A stretch of DNA of 64,000 bases from Seriola aureovittata (Eukaryota > Chordata > Actinopteri > Carangiformes > Carangidae). Made by a program: the position numbers and the translations under genes. The notes beneath the pieces were generated by a model. It was given only the letters and a program-made list of their open reading frames with translations, searched no databases and was not told where the DNA came from. Each line of letters begins with the position of its first letter. The first letter of the stretch is position 1. Of the stretch, positions 13,973 through 27,599 are shown piece by piece. The stretch lies in contig NC_079379.1 of NCBI RefSeq assembly GCF_021018895.1, positions 25,226,276 through 25,290,275 of the forward strand, given 5' to 3'.

Positions 13973-14962
13973 ATGCGGTGCAGTCACGTGCTGCTGTCCG
14001 TCTACATCCTCACCTTCCTGATGGGCGTTCCCGCCAACATCCTGGCATTCTGCACCTTCTGCCGCAAGGTGCACCGGAGGGCGACCCCAATAGACATCCT
14101 GCTCCTCAACCTCACCATCTCCGACCTCATCTTCCTCGCCTTCCTGCCCTTTAAGATGAAGGAGGCGTCGGACGACATGGCCTGGCTGCTGCCCTTCCCC
14201 CTCTGTCCCTTCACGGGCTTCCTGTTCTACGTCACCATCTACAACAGCACCCTGCTGCTCACAGCTGTGAGCGTGGAGCGTTACCTGGGGGTGGCGTTCC
14301 CCCTCAGGTACTCCCTGTGTCGCAGGCCTCGCTACGCCGTGCTGGCCAGCCTCATGTTCTGGGTGGTGACCTCCCTGAACCTCAGCATCGTCTACATCAT
14401 CCCCTACGCCCAGTGGAGAAAAGGTGCAGACGGTGACAGCAACACCAGCAGAAGCAGCCCCGCCCCTCCTCCACCCACCTGCTACCTGAATTTCACTGAG
14501 GACGAGTTGAAGATCGTGCTGCCGGTCCGCTTGGAGCTCTTCCTCGTCCTCTTCTGCATCCCCTTCTTCATCTGCTGCTTCTGCTACATCAACTTCATCC
14601 TCATCCTCTCACGTCTTCCAAACATCGGCCGGCGGCGGAGGCTGCGTGCCATAGGCCTGGCGCTCGGCACGCTGATGGTGTTCGCCGTCTGCTTTGGGCC
14701 TTACAACGCCTCCCACGTGGTGGGGTTTGTGCGGAAGGAGAGCGAGGAGTGGAGGAACATGGCGCTGCTCTCCAGCACCTTCAACGCCTGCCTGGATCCA
14801 TTCATCTTCTACTTCTCCTCAGCAGCCGTCAGGAGCATGTTGAACCACTGCTGCAGGAGCATCATGGCGAAGCTGCACATCCTGAGGTGTGGGGGGGCTC
14901 CTCACCGCTCTCACCAGAGACCCCCCAAGACTGACAAGTACAAGGAAGCAGCCCCTCCTTGA
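13973..14962 (+). CDS. Free fatty acid receptor-like GPCR (FFAR2/FFAR3 type)
   Basis: Class A GPCR of 329 aa in one coding exon, ending TGA at 14960. The family senses short-chain fatty acids at the plasma membrane through Gi/Gq. Seen: TM1 with GVPAN (18-22), TM2 LNLTISDL (45-52), ERY at 102-104 after TM3 and the family motif ERYLGVAFPLRY, PVRLE in TM5, CFGPYNASHVVG in TM6-7 and NACLDPFIFYF in TM7. The carboxylate-binding residues of mammalian FFAR2 (Arg180, His242, Arg255) align with Arg186, His248 and Arg261. Extracellular loop 2 carries an unusual Ser/Pro-rich stretch (about 151-169). The start is the first Met, 3 residues before TM1, with context GCCATCATG. An acceptor at about 13940 (TTTGGTCCAG) suggests an upstream noncoding exon. 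The fish paralogue number is not assigned. Confidence 0.88.
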   Translation: MRCSHVLLSVYILTFLMGVPANILAFCTFCRKVHRRATPIDILLLNLTISDLIFLAFLPFKMKEASDDMAWLLPFPLCPFTGFLFYVTIYNSTLLLTAVSVERYLGVAFPLRYSLCRRPRYAVLASLMFWVVTSLNLSIVYIIPYAQWRKGADGDSNTSRSSPAPPPPTCYLNFTEDELKIVLPVRLELFLVLFCIPFFICCFCYINFILILSRLPNIGRRRRLRAIGLALGTLMVFAVCFGPYNASHVVGFVRKESEEWRNMALLSSTFNACLDPFIFYFSSAAVRSMLNHCCRSIMAKLHILRCGGAPHRSHQRPPKTDKYKEAAPP

Positions 14963-15019
14963 AAGAAGACATTATACAAATGAGTTTTTGAGGGAGCGTC
15001 TGTTGTATCCCTCCAACAC

Positions 15020-15345
15020 TCAGACTAGTTCCATGTTACATCCTGTTTATCCAGAGTCAAAGAATTGAACCATTTGTGTAAAATTTTGTCATAATCGCTC
15101 TGAAGTCTTGAGTAAAGGCTAAAAAGTGTTTTGTGAGATCACACTGACCTTTGACCTTTAGCCACCAAAATCGAATCAGTTCGTCTTTGAGTTTGAGTGA
15201 ATGTTTGTGCCAAATTTGAAGAAGTTCATGTCGAGGTGTTACTGAGATATCGTGTCCACGAGAACGAGACGCATGGACGGGCAACCTGAAAACAAAATGG
15301 CCGCTGCTCTGACTGTCGCTGGCGCTGAGGAATAAAAAAAAAAAA
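15020..15345 (+). repeat. Dispersed repeat, copy A (related to 46739-47000)
   Basis: Shares an ordered series of blocks with 46739-47000: TGACCTTTGACCTTTAGCCA, CCAAAATC, AATCAGTTC, GTGTTACTGAGA, ATCGTGTCC, CGAGAA, AAAATGGCCGC and GAGGAATAAAAA. It is a common noncoding fish repeat of uncertain class and carries a DR1-like motif. Confidence 0.8.
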
Positions 15346-17440
15346 AAGTTCAGGAGAAATTTGAGATAAACCAATCACTGTCCTAGTCTCACATTTAGCG
15401 GGATTGGCATTGTTTCACTCTGGAAAAAGTGCATGCTGGGAAGTCTGCTAATACGCCGGTAGTGTTTTTTAGAAACTTAATTTAATGAGACGTTCATTCA
15501 GTCAACTCCTCATTTCAAGATGGAGGAACTCGTGTTTATAAGTTCTGAAGTGGTCTGAAAATAAAACCTGGAAATGTAACTTCAATTAACTTGATGTTGA
15601 TAAAAACGTAAATGTTAATTTTAAGAAATTATTAGTTAATTCCACAAAATTTCTGCTTATAATTCATCTTTATATTTCTCTACAGTTACAAACCACAGTG
15701 TGAGTTCTGCGCTGTCTGACCTTTGGTTCAGATGAAACAGGAAACTGTCCCTTCATACGTTCAGTTTCCTGTTAAACACACGTTTCTGTGACTCAGAGAA
15801 AAAACCAGGACACTGTTTAATCACAGATGAGAGTTTTACAGGTGTGACGGATGAAGCAATTAAACCCAGGGGATGTTAGAGTACATAAGCAGGAAGTGGA
15901 GACTGAACACTGTCAAGTTAATATGGAGTCATAAGCACAGACAACAGGAAGAGTAAACACAGAGATTACACAGCGCTGTGGTGAAGAGCAGTTATACAGT
16001 GAGTCTGTTTCTGGTCTGAGCGACTTCAAACAGGGTCGACTGATATGATAACCGCCCTCCCGCCATTTCCTGTCAGTAATAACGGAGGCAGCGCTCCTCT
16101 GCAGGTGGAGTGCACGTAGATAACATCCTTTATAGTGTCCTGTTGTGTGCTGCAGGGACATCAGCTCAGCAGTGCGTGTTCGTTTATTAGTTCAGTGTGT
16201 ACAGTTTATAAGACGTTTAATGAAGCTGTTGACTGTTGGCTGCAGCTGATGTTGTTGTGATGTGGTGTAATAAGATCATTCAGCTGAATGTTTAATATTA
16301 GGCTTATTGCTTTCCGGTCGAACCATATGATGATACACAATTCACACACTGTATTTATGAGTCCTATAATAATTTGATTTAATAACTTTTTTATCAGTGT
16401 TAGATGATGGTGACATGTTGTTCAGTCTTCAGCTGCAACTCTAAAACCCCCGGATGCTGTCGACCGCTCTGCTCTCAGGTTCATTACTGCTGATGCCTGT
16501 AACAAGGTTGGATGAGGCCGGATTTTATGTATTTATTTATAAGGCCCTTATTTAAAATCTGCTTGTGGTTGCTTTTTTTTACACCGTCCACCTTTAACTC
16601 ACTAAAAAGCAGTTTAAAAATGAATTTGTTGGTAGATTTTTAGTCTCTGACCTTTGACCTTGATTCTTGTTTTAATTAGATGTCCTATTTTAACTGGTGT
16701 TTTTATCTGCTCGACCTCATTGTAAATGAGGGCTTTACCTTCAGTGATTTTCGAGTTTAAATAAAGACATATAAATAATTTCTGAAATGTAACTGTAATT
16801 ATTGGGTCACAACAGTGACAGTAAGACAGCTTGACTTAAAATGGAAACAATGGCACTGTAAAAGTGAAAAAGTTGTATTGGCACTGAAAAATGTTCCACT
16901 GAAAAATAAAACATCTGCATTAAAATTAAACGTCAGTCTTACAATCTTAACTTTTCATTTTTAATACATTTTTATTTGAACATTTTAATTTTGAAATTCT
17001 TTTAATTAAGATGTTTTTCGATATAAATCTTCAGATATTTTCTTCATTTTTTCCAGTAATAATTATTTTTGTGCTCTCACTATTGCTTCACTGGTTTTCA
17101 CTTTCAACTTTCTGACACTTTCTGACACTTACCATAAGTGTGATTCTCTCTCCCGGTGTTTCTTCACATAGGTAGGACTGGGTTAATGTTAGCCTTAAAT
17201 GGACGTTATGCTGTTCTGGCAGAGGTCCACTGGAGCAAGAGCTAATGGTAGCTAATACAAGTTAGTTAGCTAACCTGTAGTTAAAAACCTGCCCATTTCC
17301 TCCTGCACAACTTGTTTTGGGGATTGAGCATGACTATTATACGACTTGCGTCTTATGACACATCCATGGGTTTGGCCTTAAACTCCTACTGAACAAAACA
17401 CGTCACAGGGCGGGAAACTCAACAACCATAAACCACAGGT
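15346..17440. other. Intergenic, repeats only
   Basis: No gene recognised between the FFAR-like receptor and the satellite, apart from a retroelement tail near 16640-16775. The minus-strand ORF at 15913-16161 has no family resemblance. Confidence 0.55.
16480..16775 (+). mobile_element. 3' remnant of a non-LTR retrotransposon
   Basis: Ends with GCTCGACCTCATTGTAAATG, AGGGCTTTACCTTCAGTGAT and TTTCGAGTTTAAATAAAG, a tail I recognise as the 3' end of a widespread fish retroposon. No coding frame survives upstream. Confidence 0.55.
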
Positions 17441-18454
17441 TACCAGTCTATACTATTTTATGACATTTTATACCTAAATTTACTATGAATTTTTAAACCT
17501 TACTAGATTACATTTTTAATGAATTTTTATACCTACTCATATACTTCTTATGCCTTACTATACTATAACCTTTTATGTCTTACTATACTATGACTTTTTA
17601 TTCTTTCCTATACAATGATTGTTTTATGACTTTTTATGCCTTACTATAGTTTGACATTTTATGTCTTACTGTAATATGACTTTTTATACCTTACTATACT
17701 ATGACTTTTTATTCCTTACGATACTATGACTTTTTACTCCTTACTATACTGTGACTTTTTATTCTTTCCTATAGGATGATTATTTTATGACTTTTTATGC
17801 CTTACTATAATATGAGTTTTTATGGCTTACTTTATTTTGACTTTTTATACCTTACTATAGTATGACTTTTTACTCCATTCTATATTATGACTTTTTATGC
17901 CTTACTATAGTTTGACATTTTATACCTTATGATACTATGACCTTTTATGCCTTAATTTACTATGACTTTTTATGAATTTTTATGCATTATTATAATAAGA
18001 GGTTTTCATGACTTTTCATACTTACAATACCATGTCTTTTTATGCCTTACTATACTATGACTTTTTATGCCTTACTATACTATGACTTTTTATACCTTAC
18101 TATACTGACTTTTTATGCATTATAATAACAGGTTTTTATGACTTTTTATGCCTTACTATACTATGACTATTTATTCCTAACTATACAATGACTTTTTATA
18201 CCTTACTATACTATGACTTTTTAGGACTTTTTACGCCTTACTATAGTTTGACATTTTATGCCTTACTATACTATGACTTTTTATACCTTACTATACTGAC
18301 TTTATATGCCTTACTATACTATGACTTTTTATGCCTTACTATACTCTGACTTTTTATTACTTACTATACTATGACTTTTTATTACTTACTATACTATGAC
18401 TTTTTATGCCTTACTATACTATGACGTTTTTTTTAACTTTTTATTCCTTGCTAT

Positions 18455-21400
18455 ACTATGACCTTTTATGTCTTACTATACTATGACCTTTTATGACTTT
18501 TTAAGCCTTAATATAATATGACTTTTTATGCCTTACTATACTATGACTTTTTATGACTTTTTATGCCTTACTATACTATGACTTTTTATGCCTTACTTTA
18601 CTATGACTTTTTATTACTTACTATACTATGACTTTTTTTATGACTTTTTATACCTAACTATACTATGACTTTTATACCTAACTATACTATGACTTTTTAT
18701 TACTTACTATACTATGATTTTTATGCCTTTTTATACCTTACTATACTATGACGTTTTTTATGACTTTTTATACCTTACTATACTATGACTTTTTATGACT
18801 TTTTATGCCTTACTATACTATGACTTTTTTTATGACTTTTATACCTTACTATACTATGACTTTTTATGCCTTACTATACTATGACTTTTTATGACTTTTT
18901 ATGCTTACTATACTATGATGTTTTTTATGACTTTTTATAACTTACTATACTATGACGTTTTTTATGACTTTTATACCTTACTATACTATGACTTTTTATG
19001 CCTTACTAAACTATGACTTTTTATGACTTTTTATGCCTTACTATACTATGATGTTTTTTATGACTTTTTATACCTTACTATACTATGACGTTTTTTAATA
19101 CTTTTTATGCCTTACTATAATCTGACTTTTTATGCCTTACTATACTATGACTTTTTATGACTTTTTATACCTTACTATACTATGACGTTTTTTATGACTT
19201 TTTATACCTTACTATACTATGACTTTTTATGCCTCACTAAACTATGAATTTTTATGCCTTACTATACTATGACTTTTTATGACTTTTTATGCCTTACTAT
19301 ACTATGACTTTTTATGCCTTACTATACTATGACTTTTTATGACTTTTTATGCCTTACTATACTATGACGTTTTTTATGACTTTTTATGCCTTACTATACT
19401 ATGACTTTTTATGCCTTACTATACTATGACTTTTTATTCTTTCCTATACAATGATTGTTTTATGACTTTTTATGCCTTACTATACTATGACTTTTTATTA
19501 CTTACTATACTATGACTTTTTTTATGACTTTTTATACCTAACTATACTATGACTTTTATTCCTTACTATACTATGACTTTTTATTACTTACAATACTATG
19601 ACTTTTTATGCATTACTATACTATGACGTTTTTGATGACTTTTTATAACTTACTATACTATGACGTTTTTTATGACTTTTTATGCCTTACTATACTATGA
19701 TTTTTATGCCTTACTATACTATGACTTTTTATGCCTTACTATACTATGACTTTTTATACCTTACTATACTATGACGTTTTTTATGACTTTTTATGCCTTA
19801 CTATACTATGACGTTTTTTATGACTTTTTATACCTTACTATACTATGACTTTTTATGCCTTACTATACTATGACTTTTTATACCTTACTATACTATGATG
19901 TTTTTTATGACTTTTTATACCTTACTATACTATGACGTTTTTTATTACTTTTTATGCCTTACTATACTATGACTTTTTATGACTTTTTATGCCTTACTAT
20001 ACTATGATGTTTTTTATGACTTTTTATACCTTACTATACTATGACTTTTTATTACTTTTTATGCCTTACTATACTATGATGTTTTTTATGACTTTTTATA
20101 CCTTACTATACTATGACGTTTTTTAATACTTTTTATGCCTTACTATAATCTGACTTTTTATGCCTTACTATACTATGACTTTTTATGACTTTTTATACCT
20201 TACTATACTATGACTTTTTATGCCTAACTAAACTATGAATTTTTATGCCTTACTATACTATGACTTTTTATGACTTTTTATGCCTTACTATACTATGACT
20301 TTTTATGACTTTTTATGCCTTACTATACTATGACTTTTTATGACTTACTATACTATGACTTTTTATGACTTTTTATACCTTACTATACTATGACGTTTTT
20401 TATGACTTTTTATACCTTACTATACTATGACTTTTTATGACTTTTTATGCCTTACTATACTATGACGTTTTTTATGACTTTTTATACCTTACTATACTAT
20501 GACGTTTTTTATGACTTTTTATGCCTTACTATACTATGACTTTTTATACCTTACTATACTCTGACTTTTTTTTTGACTTTTTATGCCTTACTATTCTATG
20601 ACTTTTTATACCTTACTATACTATGATGTTTTTTATGACTTTTTATGCCTTACTATACTATGACGTTTTTTATGACTTTTTATACCTTATTATACTATGA
20701 CTTTTTATGCCTTGCTATACTATGACTTTTTATGACTTTTTATACCTTACTATACTATGACATTTTTTATGACTTTTTATGCATTACTATACTATGACTT
20801 TTTATGCCTTACTATACTATGACGTTTTTTATGACTTTTTATACCTTACTATACTATGACGTTTTTTATGACTTTTTATGCCTTACTATACTATGACGTT
20901 TTTTATGACTTTTTATACCTTACTATACTATGACTTTTTATGCCTCACTAAACTATGAATTTTTATGCCTTACTATACTATGACTTTTTATGACTTTTTA
21001 TACCTTACTATACTATGACTTTTTTTATGACTTTTTATGCCTTACTATACTATGACGTTTTTTATGACTTTTTATACCTTACTATACTATGACGTTTTTA
21101 TGACTTTTTATGCCATACTATACTATGACTTTTTATACCTTACTATAGTCGGACTTTTTTTTTTACTTTTTATGCCTTACTATTCTATGACTTTTTATAC
21201 CTTACTATACTATGATGTTTTTTATGAGTTTTTATGCCTTACTATACTATGACGTTTTTTATGACTTTTTATACCTTACTATACTATGACGTTTTTTATG
21301 ACTTTTTATGCCTTACTATACTATGACGTTTTTTATGACTTTTTATACCTTATTATACTCTGACTTTTTTTATGACTTTTTATGCCTTACTATACTATGA

Positions 21401-24400
21401 CTTTTTATTACTTACTATACTATGACTTTTTTTATGACTTTTTATACCTAACTATACTAGGACTTTTATTCCTTACTATACTATGACTTTTTATTACTTA
21501 CAATACTATGACTTTTTATGCATTACTATACTATGACGTTTTTTATGACTTTTTATGCCTTACTATACTATGATTTTTATGCCTTACTATACTATGACTT
21601 TTATGCCTTACTATACTATGACTTTTTATGCCTTACTATACTATGACTTTTTATACCTTACTATACTATGACGTTTTTTATGACTTTTTATGCCTTACTA
21701 TACTATGACGTTTTTTATGACTTTTTATACCTTACTATACTATGACTTTTTATGCCTTACTATACTATGACTTTTTATACCTTACTATACTATGATGTTT
21801 TTTATGACTTTTTATACCTTACTATACTATGACGTTTTTTATTACTTTTTATGCCTTACTATACTATGACTTTTTATGACTTTTTATGCCTTACTATACT
21901 ATGATATTTTTTATGACTTTTTATACCTTACTATACTATGACTTTTTATTACTTTTTATGCCTTACTATACTATGATGTTTTTTATGACTTTTTATACCT
22001 TACTATACTATGACGTTTTTTAATACTTTTTATGCCTTACTATAATCTGACTTTTTATGCCTTACTATACTATGACTTTTTATGACTTTTTATACCTTAC
22101 TATACTATGACTTTTTATGCCTAACTAAACTATGAATTTTTATGCCTTACTATACTATGACGTTTTTTATGACTTTTTATGCCTTACTATACTATGACTT
22201 TTTATTCTTTCCTATACAATGATTGTTTTATGACTTTTTATGCCTTACTATACCATGACGTTTTTTAAGACTTTTTATGCCTTACTATACTCTGACGTTT
22301 TTTATGACTTTTTATGACTTTTTATACCTTACTATACTATGACTTTTTATGACTTTTTATTCCTTACTATACTATGACTTTTTTATGCCTTACTATACTA
22401 TGACTTTTTATTACTTACTATACTATGACTTTTTATGACTTTTTATGCCTTACGATACTATGACGTTTTTTATGACTTTTTATGCATTACTATACTATGA
22501 CTTTTTATGCCTTACTATACTATGACGTTTTTTATGACTTTTTATGCATTACTATACTATGACTTTTTATGCCTTACTATACTATGACGTTTTTTATGAC
22601 TTTTTATGCCTTACTATACTATGACTTTTTATGACTTTTTATGCCTTACGATACTATGACGTTTTTTATGACTTTTTATGCATTACTATACTATGACTTT
22701 TTATGCCTTACTATACTATGACGTTTTTTATGACTTTTTATGCCTTACTATACTATGACGTTTTTTATGACTTTTTATACCTTACTATACTATGACCTTT
22801 TATGTCTTACTATACTATGACCTTTTATGACTTTTTAAGCCTTAATATAATATGACTTTTTATGCCTTACTATACTATGACTTTTTATGACTTTTTATGC
22901 CTTACTATACTATGACTTTTTATGCCTTACTATACTATGACTTTTTATTACTTACTATACTATGACTTTTTTTATGACTTTTTATACCTAACTATACTAT
23001 GACTTTTTATACCTAACTATACTATGACTTTTTATTACTTACTATACTATGATTTTTATGCCTTATTATACTATGACTTTTTATACTTACTATACTATGA
23101 CGTTTTTTATGACTTTTTATACCTTACTATACTATGACTTTTTATGACTTTTTATGCCTTACTATACTATGACTTTTTTTATGACTTTTATACCTTACTA
23201 TACTATGACTTTTTATGCCTTACTAAACTATGACTTTTTATGACTTTTTATGCCTTACTATACTATGATGTTTTTTATGACTTTTTATAGCTTACTATAC
23301 TATGACGTTTTTTATTACTTTTTATGCCTTACTATACTATGACTTTTTATGCCTTACTATACTATGACTTTTTATGACTTTTTATGCCTTACTATACTAT
23401 GATGTTTTTTATGACTTTTTATACCTTACTATACTATGACGTTTTTTAATACTTTTTATGCCTTACTATAATCTGACTTTTTATGCCTTACTATACTATG
23501 ACTTTTTATGACTTTTTATACCTTACTATACTATGACGTTTTTTATGACTTTTTATACCTTACTATACTATGACTTTTTATGCCTCACTAAACTATGACA
23601 TTTTTTATGCCTTACTATACTATGACTTTTTATGACTTTTTATGCCTTACTATACTATGACTTTTTATGCCTTACTATACTATGACTTTTTATGACTTTT
23701 TATGCCTTACTATACTATGACGTTTTTTATGACTTTTTATGCCTTACTATACTATGACTTTTTATGCCTTACTATACTATGACTTTTTATTCTTTCCTAT
23801 ACAATGATTGTTTTATGACTTTTTATGCCTTACTATACTATGACTTTTTATTACTTACTATACTATGACTTTTTTTATGACTTTTTATACCTAACTATAC
23901 TATGACTTTTTATTCCTTACTATACTATGACTTTTTATTACTTACAATACTATGACTTTTTATGCATTACTATACTATGACGTTTTTGATGACTTTTTTA
24001 TAACTTACTATACTATGACGTTTTTTATGACTTTTTATGCCTTACTATACTATGATTTTTATGCCTTACTATACTATGACTTTTTATGCCTTACTATACT
24101 ATGACTTTTTATACCTTACTATACTATGACGTTTTTTATGACTTTTTATGCCTTACTATACTATGACGTTTTTTATGACTTTTTATACCTTACTATACTA
24201 TGACTTTTTATGCCTTACTATACTATGACTTTTTATACCTTACTATACTATGATGTTTTTTATGACTTTTTATACCTTACTATACTATGACGTTTTTTAT
24301 TACTTTTTATGCCTTACTATACTATGACTTTTTATGACTTTTTATGCCTTACTATACTATGATATTTTTTATGACTTTTTATACCTTACTATACTATGAC

Positions 24401-27150
24401 TTTTTATTACTTTTTATGCCTTACTATACTATGATGTTTTTTATGACTTTTTATACCTTACTATACTATGACGTTTTTTAATACTTTTTATGCCTTACTA
24501 TAATCTGACTTTTTATGCCTTACTATACTATGACTTTTTATGACTTTTTATACCTTACTATACTATGACTTTTTATGCCTAACTAAACTATGAATTTTTA
24601 TGCCTTACTATACTATGACTTTTTATGACTTTTTATGCCTTACTATACTATGACTTTTTATGACTTTTTATGCCTTACTATACTATGACTTTTTATGACT
24701 TACTATACTATGACTTTTTATGACTTTTTATACCTTACTATACTATGACGTTTTTTATGACTTTTTATACCTTACTATACTATGACTTTTTATGACTTTT
24801 TATGCCTTACTATACTATGACGTTTTTTATGACTTTTTATACCTTACTATACTATGACGTTTTTTATGACTTTTTATGCCTTACTATACTATGACTTTTT
24901 ATACCTTACTATACTCTGACTTTTTTTTTTACTTTTTATGCCTTACTATTCTATGACTTTTTATACCTTACTATACTATGATGTTTTTTATGAGTTTTTA
25001 TGCCTTACTATACTATGACGTTTTTTATGACTTTTTATACCTTATTATACTATGACTTTTTATGCCTTGCTATACTATGACTTTTTATGACTTTTTACAC
25101 CTTACTATACTATGACATTATTTATGACTTTTTATGCATTACTATACTATGACTTTTTATGCCTTACTATACTATGACGTTTTTTATGACTTTTTATACC
25201 TTACTATACTATGACGTTTTTTATGACTTTTTATGCCTTACTATACTATGACGTTTTTTATGACTTTTTATACCTTACTATATTATGACTTTTTATGCCT
25301 CACTGAACTATGACTTTTTATGCCTTACTATACTATGACTTTTTATGACTTTTTATACCTTACTATACTATGACTTTTTTTATGACTTTTTATGCCTTAC
25401 TATACTATGACGTTTTTTATGACTTTTTATACCTTACTATACTATGACGTTTTTTATGACTTTTTATGCCATACTATACTATGACTTTTTATACCTTACT
25501 ATAGTCGGACTTTTTTTTTTACTTTTTATGCCTTACTATTCTATGACTTTTTATACCTTACTATACTATGATGTTTTTTATGAGTTTTTATGCCTTACTA
25601 TACTATGACGTTTTTATGACTTTTTATACCTTACTATACTATGACGTTTTTATGACTTTTTATGCCTTACTATACTATGACGTTTTTATGACTTTTTATA
25701 CCTTATTATACTCTGACTTTTTTTATGACTTTTTATGCCTTACTATACTATGACTTTTTATTACTTACAATACTATGACTTTTTTATGACTTTTTATACC
25801 TAACTATACTATGACTTTTTATACCTTACTATACTATGACTTTTTATTACTTACAATACTATGACTTTTTATGCATTACTATACTATGACGTTTTTATGA
25901 CTTTTTATGCCTTACTATACTATGATTTTTTATGCCTTACTATACTATGACTTTTTATGCCTTACTATACTATGACTTTTTATGCCTTACTATACTATGA
26001 CTTTTTATACCTTACTATACTATGACGTTTTTATGACTTTTTATGCCTTACTATACTATGACGTTCTTTATGACTTTTATACCTTACTATACTATGACTT
26101 TTTATGCCTTACTATACTATGACTTTTTATACCTTACTATACTATGATGTTTTTTATGACTTTTTATACCTTACTATACTATGACGTTTTTTATTACTTT
26201 TTATGCCTTACTATACTATGACTTTTTATGACTTTTTATGCCTTACTATACTATGATATTTTTTATGACTTTTTATACCTTACTATACTATGACTTTTTA
26301 TTACTTTTTATGCCTTACTATACTATGATGTTTTTTATGACTTTTTATACCTTACTATACTATGACGTTTTTTAATACTTTTTATGCCTTACTATAATCT
26401 GACTTTTTATGCCTTACTATACTATGACTTTTTATGACTTTTTATACCTTACTATACTATGACTTTTTATGCCTACTATACTATGAATTTTTATGCCTTA
26501 CTATACTATGACGTTTTTATGACTTTTTATGCCTTACTATACTATGACTTTTTATTCTTTCCTATACAATGATTGTTTTATGACTTTTTATGCCTTACTA
26601 TACCATGACGTTTTTTAAGACTTTTTATGCCTTACTATACTCTGACGTTTTTTATGACTTTTTATACCTTACTATACTATGACTTTTTATGACTTTTTAT
26701 TCCTTACTATACTATGACTTTTTATGCCTTACTATACTATGACTTTTTATTAGTTACTATACTATGACTTTTTATGACTTTTTATGCCTTACGATACTAT
26801 GACGTTTTTATGACTTTTTATGCATTACTATACTATGACTTTTTATGCCTTACTATACTATGACGTTTTTATGACTTTTTATGCATTACTATACTATGAC
26901 TTTTTATGCCTTACTATACTATGACGTTTTTATGACTTTTTATGCCTTACTATACTATGACTTTTTATGACTTTTTATGCCTTACGATACTATGACGTTT
27001 TTATGACTTTTTATGCATTACTATACTATGACTTTTTATGCCTTACTATACTATGACGTTTTTATGACTTTTTATGCCTTACTATACTATGACGTTTTTT
27101 ATGACTTTTTATACCTTACTATACTATGACGTTTTTTATGACTTCTTATG
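18455..27150 (+). repeat. Two tandem copies of a ~4.35-kb higher-order satellite unit
   Basis: Rare variant monomers recur in the same order at an almost constant offset: ACCTTTTATGTCTTAC at 18461 and 22795, TAAGCCTTAATATAATATG at 18502 and 22836, TATTCTTTCCTATACAATG at 19435 and 23789 and again at 22203 and 26553, and TAGTCGGAC at 21146 and 25502. Offsets are 4334-4356 bp. The boundary between the copies is near 22.8 kb. Confidence 0.85.
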
Positions 27151-27599
27151 CCTTACTATACTATGACGTTTTTTATGACTTTTTATACCTTACTATATTA
27201 TGACTTTTTATGCCTCACTGAACTATGACTTTTTATGCCTTACTATACTATGACTTTTTATGACTTTTTATACCTTACTATACTATGACTTTTTTATGAC
27301 TTTTTATGCCTTACTATACTATGACGTTTTTTATGACTTTTTATACCTTACTATACTATGACGTTTTTTATGACTTTTTATGCCATACTATACTATGACT
27401 TTTTATACCTTACTATAGTCGGACTTTTTTTTTTACTTTTTATGCCTTACTATTCTATGACTTTTTATACCTTACTATACTATGATGTTTTTTATGAGTT
27501 TTTATGCCTTACTATACTATGACGTTTTTTATGACTTTTTATACCTTATTATACTCTGACTTTTTTATGACTTTTTATGCCTTACTTACTATACTATGA

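Noticed and set aside
21037..25753. Small Tyr/Leu/Phe-rich ORFs inside the satellite
   Set aside because: Chance open stretches of the tandem repeat.
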